DNA from: Lota lota
Lineage: Eukaryota; Chordata; Actinopteri; Gadiformes; Lotidae
Direction of reading: 5' to 3'
Length of the DNA: 64,000 nt
Assembly (NCBI GenBank): GCA_026745465.1
Contig: JACYXH010000429.1
Coordinates: forward strand, 4,761,378 to 4,825,377
In this document: positions 1 through 14,300 of the stretch, piece by piece
Position numbering within the stretch: the first letter of the stretch is position 1
Layout of the letters: each line of letters starts with the position of its first letter
Translations under genes and position numbers: made by a program
Notes under the pieces: model-generated
Database searches by the model: none
Seen by the model: the letters and a program-made list of their open reading frames with translations, nothing else
Told to the model about the DNA's origin: nothing

Positions 1-1528
1 AGGTTTTTCTCTCGTTCACTGTCACACGCACGTGCACGCACGTGCATACACACGCACACACACATTCAGCCTCCAGGCCAAGATGCCTGGTGGATAGGAT
101 GATGAAGGGGTGTTCAATGCCCAACTTCACACTCCTTTCATTTAGGCAGAGATAAACAGTATACACCAGTCAACTGAGAAAGTAAAATAAACAAAAAAAA
201 CGTTAGTCTTAACATCATGGAAGATTGCATGACACAATATTTTACTTTTTCACAGGAATTGACACATATAATTCCCAGTCTTAAGTCATTCAACTAGTGG
301 TGCTGTGGAGATTTGTCTTCCTTCTCTGTCATGTGTTTGGTTTAGTGTTATTAATCATATTTTAATATTGCAATTCTGCTGACATATTGTGACATGTTGA
401 CATTTGATTTGCCTCCCCCCCTCTCAATAATATGAACGGTTTATTAAGAAGCATCTCCGAAGACAATGAGGTGATGAAGACACAAACAAATCTGAAATGT
501 TTTCATAATTCGAAGTGCAGCACAAGCACCGCAACACAAATCACACAAAGGACAGATTTGCCGTCAGAAATCTTGCAGAAACCTCCAGATTCTTACGAAA
601 TGCACTCTTTCTCCTAAGAGAGATCAAGGTAGGGTTCATGTTGCCTGGTTGTTCTAACCCTGTGTGTCCTGATTAAAACATATCTCTCTGGCTAAACAAA
701 GTAAACACCTGCCAACACACAGAGACAACATTTTTATGTTGACATACAGTGGAGAGAAGAATCCCTGGTTCAAATGCACAAACACACACACACACGGTAA
801 ACACACAATACACACACTACACACATACACAATACACACACATTGCTCCCCGATAAGTGAATCAACAGATGGACAGCAGTATTGTGAAGCAGTGCTGCCG
901 GCTGATTGGTCCAATCTCACACCCTGAATAGGCGCCAGTCGGAGCTCCAGCACTCCGCTCAGGTCCAGTTCCCATCCACACTCCTTCTTAATTTGGGCCA
1001 GTACCGACATAGAAGTTATACTACTGGGAGCACATTTGGCAGCCTTGTTCCTTCAGCTCAGCTGTCCTCTGCTTATTAGGTTGCGTCTCAAACAAGACCA
1101 GGCTTCAATGGGATAATATGTCTCTTCTCCAGCTCTGACGCCAGGCCCTCATCACCACCCCCCACCCCCACACACCCCCCCTAGCTTCATCCCTCTCGCT
1201 CTTTCTGCTCCATATCACACAAACTTCAGTCTATTATCTCGGTAAGTCTCCATCTTCCTCCTCTTCCTCCTCCTCCTCCCCCTATACTCTTTATATATCT
1301 GCCCTCGCAGACTTACAGTATTCTTCACCCACCTCGCCATACGGCACCCTCTAAGCACCCCCCCTCCCCCAGCGACACCTCTAACTGTAACCCTTTACCT
1401 CTCATTTCTTCTCTCTCTTTCCCTCCATCTCTTAGTCCCTCTAGTCTGCCCTCCTTCCCTCCCTCCCCCCACCCCACCCCTGACGTCTTCTAACGTAACC
1501 CTAACCCCACCTCTCTCTCTTCCTCACT

Positions 1529-1605
1529 CACTCTCTCTCTCTCTCTCTCTCGCCCTCTCCCTCTCCCTCTCCCTCTCCCTCTCCCTCTCCCTCTCCCTCT
1601 CCCTC
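1529..1605. repeat. (CT)n followed by (CTCCCT)n tandem repeat
   Basis: A CT run passes into about nine CTCCCT hexamers. The surrounding 1.1-2.4 kb is strongly pyrimidine-rich on the plus strand. Confidence 0.95.
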
Positions 1606-2582
1606 AGCCCCATCACCCCACCACCCCACCACCCTTCAACCTCCCCCCACCACCCCTCCATCCACCACCACCGCCTCACGGCGCTATTCACTCTCCTTTT
1701 TGTTGCTTCTGTACTTCCCAGAACCATCTGGTGGTTCCCTAAAGCACCCAACACGCTTTTTCTTCAAGCATGGCAGTATTTCCTTCCACCTGAGTGCATC
1801 TCTCTCTCTTTCTCTCTCTTTCTCTCACCCCTTTTCAGAGCTTCTCCCGTCATAGAAGAAGGGCAAAAACGGCATCATCAGCGATGGATGTCGTCCTTGC
1901 TCTTCTCTCTCTATCCTTCACTGCTGTACATCAAATTTGATGTTCGTTCTGAATGAAAACTAAAACTGTCTGTTTTCTATCTTCATATTTCTCAAATGAT
2001 TAAGTTATTCTGTGTGTGCCTGTGTGTCACGTCACATTTCATAATTCCTATTTACTCACAAAGTCCTCAGACATATGGGTAAGCACACACAGACATGCAC
2101 GCACGCATGCACACACAGACCAAGCATGGACTGAATCACCGCAGGCAGCTTGCCCGAGAGTCGTAGACCAAACATTGTTAAGAGAGAGACTGTTCCCTTT
2201 GCTCTCTCCTCTCTTGCCGTCCTCCTCTCTATACTTTTTTTTACTCCACTTTCATTTTTTTTCCTTCCCGTCCTCTTCCCCTGCAGCTTGTATAAAATCT
2301 CCTTCTCCCTCCTCTCCCTTCTCCTCCTCCTCATTCTCCCTCCTCTTTCTCCTCTTCCTCATTCTCCTACATACATCTTCACCTCACTGGTCAAACAAAC
2401 AAACACACACACGCAGGCAATCACACACACACACAGACAGCACACACACACACACACACACGTATACACACACGCCATGGCGTCCTCATTTTCATTCCAT
2501 TTAATCAGGGCACTTGGTGACACCGCGAGGCGGGTTGCATTTTGTGACGCATCATTTGAGACGGCTGCCCTGGAAGAGCAAA

Positions 2583-2585
<3 letters not shown>

Positions 2586-2673
<88 letters not shown>
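2586..2673. repeat. (GA)n microsatellite, about 88 bp, uninterrupted
   Basis: Perfect AG/GA dinucleotides throughout. Confidence 0.98.
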
Positions 2674-2675
<2 letters not shown>

Positions 2676-3082
2676 GGACGCACATTTCCATTTCATACAA
2701 ATACATAAAAAAACAAAAACAAAAGAGAGACCTTTCATGTACGCCCAAGTATTGGGGCGTCCATGTCGCTTCGGCAGCTGCGGTGGTGCTCACAAGACGC
2801 TAGTGTCCAGGGGCAGCGTTGGGAAGGAGGGAGGGGAGAGGTGGAATATCCCGCCGCACATAACGCTAAATGTCAGCTAGGATTCTATCTCCCTAACAGT
2901 GCTCCTTCACACGCGGCCTATATTCCCTCTTTTTCTTATGGTCCTCTTTTTCAGTATTTTTCGATTGCGTGCCAATTGTCCTTTTCTACTTGCTAGCTCC
3001 CATTCCTCTTTCTTTTTCCTCTGATCGTTCCAAAGGTTGTCTTGCTCTTGTTCCACATCGTTCCACCTCTCACCTTCCAACA

Positions 3083-3101
3083 CCCCCCCCCCCCCCCCCC
3101 C
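3083..3101. repeat. Poly-C run
   Basis: About 18-19 consecutive C, followed by more C-rich sequence and then a G-rich patch to about 3,230. Confidence 0.9.
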
Positions 3102-3901
3102 ACCCCCAGAGCCACCCTTGGGTCCTCTGTGCTCTACATCAGGCCCCCGTCCCACTGTCAGGCGGGGGAGGGGGGAGGCGGGAGGCGGGGAGGCTTTTAG
3201 GTACCCCCCTGGGGGATGGAGGGGGAGGGAACTGCATCAGCTCTTGTCACTGGTAGGAGATGGGATGCACTTCAAGCCGTCAACTTGAAATGCCAGACCG
3301 GGATCTTTTCGATTTGGAACGACGCCCTCGGCGACGCCTTACCTCTACAACATCGCCTATGAGCCTTCTGGTTCTGCTACATTAGCATCTAATTTGTACC
3401 TCGCTGTCCTTTAGTTAACACGTAATGTCTTGGAGTGATATTAAATGTCACCAAGCACGAAGTGAATAACAAATGTGAAAAAAAGTCATTCAACATAAGT
3501 TGAATGACCTTTTCTATTGATAAGGAAAACATATAAAAGTAGATGTGTGCGAAGGGATTTGAAGTACCTTTTTATACACCACCTCTCCTCACAACACAAC
3601 TCATCACCATAGATAGGCCATCTCGGAGGACCCGCCCCCCCCTCCCCCTCGACCAATCAGAACCAAGCCACACATACACTCAGTCAAAGTGGTGGTGTAT
3701 GCTCCAGGCTACGGCCCCGTCTATTCACATGCGTAGGATTAGAAGACAAGCCTAGCCCCATATGTACATAAATTGGTGCTATTTATGGTTTTGACACATA
3801 CAGTAAATATATTTAGAACAAAAATATCCATCTAACTATCTGTCTATCAATGCATCTTTCTCTCTATATATATACACACAAATGTGAATTTGCAAGCATT
3901 G

Positions 3902-3904
<3 letters not shown>

Positions 3905-3941
<37 letters not shown>

Positions 3942-3968
3942 ATACATGAGTGTGTGTGTGTGTGTGCG
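3905..3968. repeat. (TG)n microsatellite
   Basis: TG dinucleotides with one short CATACATGAG interruption. Confidence 0.95.
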
Positions 3969-5014
3969 CATGCTTGAGTGTGTGCCTGTTCGTGTGCTCT
4001 TCTTTATGAGCATGTGTCAGAAATCAGTGTGTTTGTCTGCTGGGCTATGATAAACGACTGTGGAGAGCTAAAGAGGCTAGCACCAGGGCCCTTCTCCACC
4101 CAGCCTGCCCCATCTGAACCTCCCCCACTTCTTCCACATGAGGAGCCCCATCCCCGGCTGGCTCCCCTGGGTCCAGGAAGCTCCAGGTGTCCATGTTCCC
4201 AAAGCATTCATCGATCACCTTTGACTCTATTCCAAAACAAGTTTACGTTCTTCTTCTTGTGCTATTCAAACCCATTTATTATCTAATGTATTTTACATCC
4301 AAATGTATTATACTCATAGTTGTACGTAATTACTAAGTTGTTGATACATCAACAATGTTGCATGAGTCAATAATACAATGATGTTTGATAAACCTGGAGG
4401 ATGCTAATGCTACATAACAGTTTAAACTATTCTTATTTTTGCTATGTCTTTATAAACTATTTTAAAATGTTGATAGGGCATAATATAATACTTGCATGAT
4501 AATTTGCACAATGAACGCATACAAAACTATTACTAATGGTTTTGATTCCTCTAGGAACTCTGGCTCTGGATTTTAATCAGGTCAGAACAGAAATGTCTGA
4601 AATCCAGGTTATTGCAACCAATACGAATGTGGGCTTGATCAAATGTACTTGGTCAGTGCACCATTTGTAGAAATCATACAAAGAAAACATATTAAGAAAG
4701 GATGTAGTTGATTTCAACTATTATTTATAGGATCAGGAGCCGTAGTAGCTATACTAAATAGCAGTTATATTTGAAGGTTAGATACCCCTTTTACTGCAAT
4801 TGAGGTCACCTTTCCTAAGCTACATGTGGCTCTATGCGTTAGTTCTGATTGGTTGCGAGACACACGCCCTTGGCTTGAAAGGAAGGTGGAACCTCACCGG
4901 CAATACCCCAACGCCAAATTGAGGTTGAAGCGGGCGCAGCAATTGTTGTTGCTAACAGATGAAGCAGCCACAGATATACAGCAGATGAGGAGCTGATGAG
5001 TGAGCCAGATTTAA

Positions 5015-5040
5015 GGGGGGGGGGGGGGGGGGGGGGGGGG
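5015..5040. repeat. Poly-G run (26 G)
   Basis: Uninterrupted G homopolymer inside intron 2. Confidence 0.95.
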
Positions 5041-5462
5041 AGTGCAAGGGTCGGATGAGGCTCGCATCTGCCACTTCCCCAACTGTTAGTGGGCAATTAT
5101 TCCTGTGTCCTCTGTGTTTAACTTTAATATTTTTTCTCCTTTCCCTGACACACAACTTTTCCTGCTCTGCGTCTCCTCTCTCTGTCCTTCGGGCAACACG
5201 AGACACTCTGCGTTAAGGACATTCTCCTATTCTTCCTCTGCTTCTTCTGAGTGCCGGGGCCGCTTAGGTGTTCCTCTGGGGATTCAATGACCCTCAAGTT
5301 CCTGTGGTCTTGAGTGATATCTTCACCTTCGCCGGCAACAATTGTCATTAGTCTGCACACAAAAGGGAAAGTCTTTTGAATTCACGGCAAATCCCAAAGA
5401 GACCAATATGCCTCAGAACCCATTTCTGTGTTAATTTTATAGACCGCCGTATAATGGCTGAA

Positions 5463-5480
5463 CCCCCCCCCCCCCCCCCC
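5463..5480. repeat. Poly-C run (18 C)
   Basis: Uninterrupted C homopolymer. A further C-rich run lies near 5,842-5,860. Confidence 0.95.
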
Positions 5481-6282
5481 TCACTGTGATCAAATAGGAA
5501 GAGTGATGATGCTGCCAAGAGAACAAGGAAGAAGCAGAATAAAAGGAAATTGTTCTTCAAACATTTAAGACACTTGTTCTTTAAAATAAATGAAAAAGGC
5601 ACGACTGATAACAGCGCATTGACAGCTGATGCAAGATCGGACAGTTTGTTTGACCAATTTGACAAAATTCAATTGGAAGGGATTTTAATTGATACATGAG
5701 ACGGTGAACAAGCTCAACCGTAATCTTACCATGCGTGACCACGCTCAACCACGTGACTTCATCTCGAAAGGCACACTGGGATGGCCAGCAAGCAATTAAA
5801 CGCTATCTAACGCTACTAAGATAGCGCTGAGAATAATCACCCCCCCCCCTCCCCCACCATGCACATCCTTTACCTTAAGAGCGGTGTTCAAAGATCCCAG
5901 CCCCATTACATTGAGCAAACAACAATTCCTTCATTGACTCAATTGTTCACTCTGGCATTTGCTGCAATGCAGTATAGCAAGTGATGGGAGAAGCGCTGGA
6001 CTGGGTTAGACTGAAATGTTGATGATCTACATTCACCTGAAACATTTGCTACACTCAGGCTATCGCTGCACAGTGAGGACGCGGACAGCCCCCCTGGTAA
6101 AGGGCTGCATCTATTTTTTAGCAAAATAATTCAAAAGAGGGGGGTATGAATCATGTAAGGGCTTAGGATATGTGGTAATTGGATTTTCCTTGAAAGCTGG
6201 TGACAAAGTAGCTCACATACCACTAATCCTTCCCAATCAGCACCGCAGGCCTTGAGCATGCTGCTTTACAGATGAATATACT

Positions 6283-6391
6283 GGGGGGGGGGGGGAGATG
6301 AGGGGGATGGGGGGGGGGGGGGGGGAGATGAGGGGGATGGGGGGGATGGGGGGGGGGGAGATGAGGGGGATGGGGGGGATGGGGGGGATGG
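6283..6391. repeat. G-rich minisatellite, GGGGGAGATGAGGGGGATGG-type units
   Basis: Blocks of 5 to 17 G are separated by AGATGA or AT over about 110 bp. There are many G-runs of four or more on one strand, so it could form G-quadruplexes. Confidence 0.95.
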
Positions 6392-6496
6392 AAGAGGTGA
6401 TGAAACAGGAAGGAAGGACACAAGCACAGATCAGGAGGAGGTTGGGGGAACAAGGACAGCTGGTGAAAGAGGAGGCGGAGTTTGAGGCAGGGCGTC

Positions 6497-6523
6497 GGGG
6501 GGGGGGGGGGGGGGGGGGGGGGG
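6497..6523. repeat. Poly-G run (27 G)
   Basis: Uninterrupted G homopolymer about 100 bp after the G-rich minisatellite. Confidence 0.95.
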
Positions 6524-6924
6524 CTCAACAACGACAAACGGTTCCGACCGCTGCTGTCCGGAGCACACTGTGTTGGGTTATGTCGGGCTCCTCCTGGCTC
6601 AAACAACAAACAGGTCGCCGAGAGCGGCTCAGCTTTGCTGGGGGGGGGGGTTGGAAGAGGTGCACCGCCGCGGGAGGACTACCGTGTGGGGGACGCCCCC
6701 GTAACAAGGACACACGATCTCAACGCAGATCAAAAAGGGTGAGAGGGAATAGTGGAAGGAGATGCAGTTGAATTATTTAACTTTACTACGAGAAGAGAAA
6801 GCTGCTGTTTACTCGCTGCTGAAGATGCGAGAGGCTGTGCGTGTGTGTGTGTTGGTTTCAGGTAGATAGGAAAATCTAGAACACGACACCCAGCTGAATA
6901 GTTTTGAATCCAATTCACCACTGC

Positions 6925-6945
6925 GGGGGGGGGGGGGGGGGGGGG
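6925..6945. repeat. Poly-G run (21 G)
   Basis: Uninterrupted G homopolymer. Third such run within 650 bp. Confidence 0.95.
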
Positions 6946-7784
6946 AGACTTATCTTGCTTCCCCTCTCGATTAGCTGACAGGAAAAATGGATGATGGCTC
7001 ACATTTACATATTCATTTTCATCACTGTCATACAGCTGTAACCCTTTTCTTTCGGCACAGTCCTGTAGAGGCAAAACGTCACCACTCAGACAAAACACTG
7101 CACTAGTTTCTTTGCGAGAGGTCTCCTAGTTTTGCTATTGCATCTCTGTGACAGAAGACAAAGAAGTCTAACGACTTTGGTATCCCAGTCTCAGCAACAC
7201 ACACTGTCTGAGGGTAATGCTTCCCGACCGGTGCTTTTGGCCCCTCAGGGGGAGTTCAGATCCTGGCGGTCCATTCATGCCCTGATGCACATGCGAAGCC
7301 TGCAGTTTCCTGCATATGGCCTGCCAAGAAGGCATTACTGCCTGTCAGCCGCTCCAAAGTCCATATCCTGCCCATGCAAAAGATGAAGACAAAAAACTGA
7401 GCATTTTGCTCCTGATCTGACTCATTAAATGACACATCATAATTGATATCCTACATTAAGGAAGCACAGCCAAGCCAAGACCCCATGTGGGGAAATGGAT
7501 TTTTGATGTTTGAATATAGAGTATTTTTTTTTAAACAGAACCTTTTCCAAGGCCTGCTGTCCAACCGGGAGTTTTTATTAAAACGTTTCTAGCACTGAAT
7601 GACAGAACAGGGCAAGGAGGACGGCAAAAGCTGTGGGTTTCTTTACCTTCAAGGCATCACGTTAAAATATCCCCCTTTCCTTCTCATGTAATCATCCAAC
7701 CTGACTAGGTATGTGCCACTTTCATCTTATTGGTGTCTTGCTCAAATGGTGTCCTGACCCTGAATGATAATGCTTGAGGTATCA

Positions 7785-7900
<116 letters not shown>

Positions 7901-9145
7901 CACACAGGGCTTTTAAAGTTATTGGGCTGAAAATGCTACATTACTGGTGCTAGAAATACAGTAACAAGCATTTTCATTTTCTGCTTGTTTTTTCTTCTTG
8001 TTAAGTCCCCAAAGCCCAACAGTGAAACTTTGTTAGTTCAGTAGTTTTCCCAAATAAACTTGACTATTTATGTATCAAATTGCATCTTCTTAAAGGATTT
8101 ATACCCAAGTTAAAGCCCTTTATAAAACCAATTGAGGCATCTCTCAACCTGTATGATTCCATGCTGCGGGTGAAATGTTTTGTCATGTAATGGGGTGCAC
8201 ATGTGTTACTAAGAAACTTACTTCAACATTTCTAATTGGCAAAAAGTTGGAATGCATTGATTTTATACTTCAAACAGACTTTACTTTCAAATACAAACAA
8301 TCAGCTTCTCCTCCATTTTGAACAGACATTGCCATACAGTCACTAATTGGCTGGTAGGAGAAGTGATTGACGACCATTTATTTCCAATGTAGGCGACCGC
8401 TATCGTCGGCGGGAGTTCAGCCCAGTGACAACAACATTATACCGCTTTGTGTCATTTGCACTTCCCCAAAAGTTATATGACAGCTATGCCCACAAGTAAA
8501 AGTTGAGTTTCCATGTCCACAAGAGATAGTAGGAAGACAGTGGCTTCATCAAAGAGCAACTTCGCCGGTGGCGTGGGTGTGTGGATAACAACCTTGATGG
8601 GTAGGAGGTTGTAAGATGGGAGGAGAGGGCCCCATGTATCTGGGCCCCACAGCTACACTGACTGCACCATCGCCATGCCCCAACACCCCCCCCTCCCCCC
8701 CAGAAAATAAAAAGGTGCCTCAAGTGTGTGTGTGTCGTGACTGAGACACTCCTGATTTTTTGTGTGCCACACACACAGACACACACATATATATAGATAA
8801 ATGAAATAGAATAGAATAGAATAGGAATGCCAATGTGAAAGTTAAGGCTCTTCCTTTCACATCGTCAAGAATGCGTTGCATTGTGAGCTATCGTTCTGTG
8901 TGAACATCACATCGTGTTCAGTCGCTGTCCTGTTTCCTGTTCATTGGCCCCTTTTCCTGTTCATTTGGGCATTACACTCCACTCTGACTTATTAGGTATA
9001 GAGTCTGACACGCGTTAGGGTAACAGTGTGTGATGGACAATGCCGGCTGTGGCGAGAGATCCAGGGGTTCAGCACAGTGCATCAGATCACCAAAGAGATG
9101 AAAAGGGAACGCAGTGGAAGCTAACAATAACACACCCACCCATTC

Positions 9146-9155
9146 TCACACACAG

Positions 9156-9186
<31 letters not shown>

Positions 9187-9200
9187 GCGACAAACACACA

Positions 9201-9266
<66 letters not shown>

Positions 9267-9289
9267 GTGACATACACACACATAACTGG
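9146..9289. repeat. (CA)n compound microsatellite
   Basis: CA dinucleotides with GACA and TACA interruptions. The long CVCV and THTH frames here are translations of the repeat. Confidence 0.95.
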
Positions 9290-12200
9290 GCAGAGGCACA
9301 TGCCATTCTGAACCATCATCTCCCCCTTGGCGCCTGTGCCTCTACCCCCGCCCCCCCCACACCCTCAACTCTCGCCAAACATAGTCAGGCCAATAAACTC
9401 GCCCGTGCCTCTCCTCTCCTTTTCATCATATTATAACACTGTCAGGGCTGCACAGAAGAATCGGCATCTAAGAGAAGCTTCCCATTGAGCTGCGTGGAAT
9501 GGAGTCACTCCAATCAGCCTTTTGATTCTGCAGCTGCGATGGTTTAGCTCTTTTACGGGTCCAGATGAGGCCGACTTCCTGATGCGCGCCATACCACCGA
9601 AAAATGAAGCTAGGAAGTGGGGGTGGAATAAATGTTGCAAAAATAAGACAAAAATATGGCAAACAAAAGAGAGGGGGAAAATCAAATCAAGAGACAATAA
9701 TCAAAAGCCAATGGGACAGTGATAGAGCACTTCAATATTTCATCACACATTGCGAGTCATGCATGGACACGCAAACACGGACAGTGGCCGGGGAGCGACC
9801 GCCCACAGGTTTAATGTAGCCATGTGTGAAATGGCAGGAGCCACACTACAGCACTCTTTGAATTAACCATTGGAGGGAGAAACCGGGCAGACTCATGGCT
9901 GAGAGAGCACACATCATGTTCACTTAATTCTCCCTCTGGGGGGAATAGTGGGTAGGCGGCCACCATTGTGGGTAGGTAAATAAACCTTGATTAAAACCGT
10001 ATGATAAATTGATTGTTTCTCAAGTTTCCCTGCATAGGCTCCATAGCAGCAGTGGCAATGGTAGCAGAGGTTGTGGGTACAACTCCACAGCTCCAACGCA
10101 ACCCTCTCGGCGACAGAGCACCCAATGAGTCAGAGTCAGCCTGGGAGCTCGAGAGTCGCCTACAGCTGTATGATCCCATCCTTTTTATTCATGGTATCTC
10201 ATTTCTCCCCCCCCCCCCTTGTATTATTCATTCCCATGCATTGTACATAAATCAGTGAGTAATCAAAAATCCATTGGACTTGGTGATGACAACTCCATAG
10301 CTTCCATTTGTTTTGCAGGTGTGTCAGATTACATTTATATTTCCAAAATCATCAGCCGAAAAGGCTTTTATTCCAAATGCCAATGCAGTTCCAGGAAGCC
10401 CTCCTCTGTCAACTGTTCTGTCATTCTATTGGCAGTAATCAAACCATGCATCCACCTAAGTCTCTGCAACATGTACGTCCTCATTAGACCCTCGTTTCCA
10501 TAAGAGGTGTTTAAGAGACCTATTTGCAGCATTGCATATCTGCGTCCATGTGAATGTGCACCTATGTGTGTATCACTGCAAGGAAAATGCTAATCTATTT
10601 GCTTTCACTGAATACTGCCTCCACCCTCTGTCTTTCTCTCCCTCTCTATGCTTCAGCCTTTATGCTAGAGTGACCATACACTACTTTCACAAGGTTATGA
10701 TGCTTCAGCAGCCCAGCCACTGTGAACTGTCACTATCAATCAGCCATGATGGAGACAGTGTCTCCGCGCAGACACGTCCCACAGCAAAGACATGCAGCTC
10801 TGCAAGACACAAGAAGAATTAAAAATACCTCCAGCAGGTCACAAAATGCAACAATCGATCTGGCCATTGAGCAGGCAAAAAGGCAGGAAACATAATGTAA
10901 ATAAGCCGTGGCCCCATACTGCACTCCTGGGTCCAATATTTACCATTTCATAAAGAACATTGTTGACAGACCCCGTTGACGTTATGTATCCGTCCTAACA
11001 CTCCCCCTTCCGTACCGCCTTCATTTAGTACTTCTCATAAACGCTACACAGAGAGAGTACACCAGAACAGAAGATAGCAGATATTGCTGTCCTGGTTGAA
11101 GAGGAGAGGTTATGGCCCACCAGGGTATCAATTATTACCCCCCCCCCCCCACCCCCACCCAAAAACACCCTCCAGTTTCGCTGCAAATAATACAAACCCA
11201 GAGAATGTTATTCTTTGATACGCTCTCTGACCTTGAGGAAACAACCAAATGCAGGACAATGCAGGCCTGTTGGTTCATATCAGGAATCTCTCTCTCTCTT
11301 TCTTTCTCTCTCTGTCTCTATGTCTCATTCTCTTTTGGGGTGTCTGCATATGGATGTGTTGCTGAAGAGGCCTGAGAGGAGGATTACTGATTGGCTGATT
11401 ACTGGGGGGGTGGGGGAGTCTACTGAATGGCCAACTAGCGGATTGCAACTTATGACGCGTATAGGGAAACAAGGCTGTGATATGCATTTGCCAAAAGGAA
11501 GTCCAACTCTATAAGGAGAAAAGCAAAGCCAAAGTCATATACACACACACATTAAAAGGTCAATCCGCTGACTTCCTTCCATGTCCAACCTCTCTGTATG
11601 TGCCAGGCTTGGGGAAGTGTTCCCTCTGTGCTGGTGCCTTTCTTTTCATCCACTTTATTGCTTCCCATGTCTTCACTTGCCAGAGAATATGAGTAAGTGA
11701 TTTTCGAAAGAAGGAAAAAAAAGAACAAATAATATCCATGAGGCTCATCGAGGAAACAAAAAAAGCGGAACGAAGCGGTTCTCAAAAGCACCAACATGTC
11801 CCTGATGATCCCTTTAGATACTCTGTTTTCTCCATAACAACCATTCACTTTCATTTGAAACACTCTGTCCACACAGGCTTCCCATTCCTGCTTTATCGCC
11901 TCATATTGCGCTGCAGACGAGATAGCGTCGTGTCGTGTTCATATTACATAGGATACCATGAGGAAGGTTACCCCACTCATATATTTTATATATATGTTTA
12001 TCACTGCTGTTTGTTTCTTTATGTCCAGCTGGCTCCTCTCCTCCCTCGTCATAACGCTGTCTGACTGATAGCATCCTCAATAAGCACACAGACATCCAGA
12101 GTCATGGCCGATGTACGTGTTGAGAGCCTCCCACAGTATAATTTATCCAGTAAAGAGATGTGTTGAGCATACATGTGATTTCCCAGCGCTCCATCTACCT

Positions 12201-14228
12201 GCAATCACAATTACTTTTTTGAGTGAATGTATGCCATTGCTTTCATAGCTTAGCGATAAAAGCTACAGTTCACTGCAGAGGCTCAAATAGACACAATTGC
12301 ACCAAGCCTGTGTTTTTCCTTTCGCTGCTAGTTCCGTGATGTACTACATTTGGCTTATAGTTGTGAACATTGTTTCACCTTAATCTATCAAAGCTGTGAA
12401 GCTCTATTTAAAAGAGGTGGCTCAACGGACATACTTGTTACGATGGATAGCATGTATTTCAGTCGCTAACTTAACAGTTTGCAATGTATAAAGATCAAAT
12501 TGTGAGGCCGTTCTCAATATTTATTACTTGTGTACTAGCGAAGTGGATATATGAAGTTGGGTCTAAGTTGCATTAGATTGTCCTCATGTTTTCAGGTCAT
12601 GACTGACAGACCATCTATTTTCTTTAAGTCCGATCAGAGGACTCGATCCGGCCTTGAAATAAACAGAATTTCAACAGAGCATGGGGACAAAAAGAGAAAA
12701 GCAAAGAAGGAATTATGACTTCTAAAACCTTGGACATCAGTGCGACCTTTTCACCTGATATCCTGAAATCAACTAGAAACCATCTGACATTTATTAATTC
12801 CAATGCATAAGCAAATTGTCAACGCCCAGGTTTCTTCGTATAAGAGCTAGTAAATAAAGAAGGCGGCAAAATGTTGAGTGCTTAGTTGAGCTGCGACGGC
12901 AAAGGAGACGTAAAGCTGTTGTTTTATCAAAGGGTATCTGTGAGTATCCAAGACTCCAAGACAAACAACACCGCGACAGCAACACTTCTCCCTCAGAACG
13001 GGTTTAAGATGATCTTTTGATATTCCGATTAAATATTCATTGTGTTGAATTTGCCTGCCAGAGTTTCTCATGTTTCCTTCACTGAATTTCATTACCGCTG
13101 TAACAGCGTTGTGGCCATGAATGAAAGAACTAAAGTTGGAGGGGGACTCATGACATGGAAAACCGGGTCAGAAATAGTGCCCCGTTTGGCCGGCAGCATT
13201 TATCTTAGCTTGGAATATTTGTATGCAAGTATCCAAAAATAGTCCTCGATAAACAAAAAATTATACAAAATGTCTTGTGTCTATGCCTGAAGTACACACA
13301 GCCGTCACAAACGTCAAGGGGCAGTTTTATTCCACACGTATAAACATGTCCCTTCTATTCCATTGTTGTGCAGCAACAAAAAACAACCCACCTAAAAGAA
13401 AAAGGAAAATGGAAAAACTGACACAAGATCGTTATCAAACCTGCAGCACATGTTCCACATATTCAATACATTCTGCCTTCCTCATGCCTTTGTATCTTAT
13501 CTTGTCTCCGGTGTCAATCACCTCCTTGCGGTTAGAAGCTCTCCTGCTCCCCCATCCCCTCCCCCCCATCCAGAGCTAGGGTGGGGGGTTTCAGGGGAAG
13601 GAGCCTGAGGCCTTCTTGAGTATGGAGCCACATCCCCCCTCACTTTTGCTCCTCTCGTTTCAAGCACACACACTTTCTATCTCTCTCCCCTGGTCCTCCG
13701 AGGCGGCCCTGCCTGTCATCCTGCAGAACAGACCATTGCATCCCTGCACGGTGGCTCATGTTTCTCGCAGAGATTGTGATTGCACAGTCATGGTGCTTCT
13801 TCATGGGTCTCCTCAGTGGATACCCGCCGCCTTCTGTTGACATTGAAGCTTCTTTTCCAGATCCTTATAAGTGGATTTCTGTTACACGCCTTCGGCCCAC
13901 AACAAGAGAGCATAGAGGGACCCCCACGAAAACAATGAGAGTATATACCCTCTTAGTCGAGGGAGGGGACAAATGGATTGGAAATCGTTGAAAAGTATTA
14001 TGGCTTTCCAGTTATTTGAATATTTTTGGTATAATACCATATCTAGGGCTTAAGCACTGGCCAACCTATTTGGAATCATCATACGCCGTCTGCATGCTTG
14101 AGTGCAGTCGTGCTCATATGTGTTGGTATGAGCGTCTGTGTGTCAGTAAATAGTTCTCCATCTGTGCGTAAAACACAGCTGGGCCATGGCAGTATGTTCC
14201 CGTACAGCCTCGTATACAGACAGAGTGG

Positions 14229-14233
<5 letters not shown>

Positions 14234-14296
<63 letters not shown>
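14234..14296. repeat. (GA)n microsatellite
   Basis: About 63 bp of uninterrupted GA. Confidence 0.97.

Positions 14297-14300
<4 letters not shown>

Noticed and set aside
2016-2803. 217- and 162-residue plus-strand frames
   Set aside because: Pyrimidine-rich intronic sequence plus CA and GA repeats. No recognisable protein similarity.
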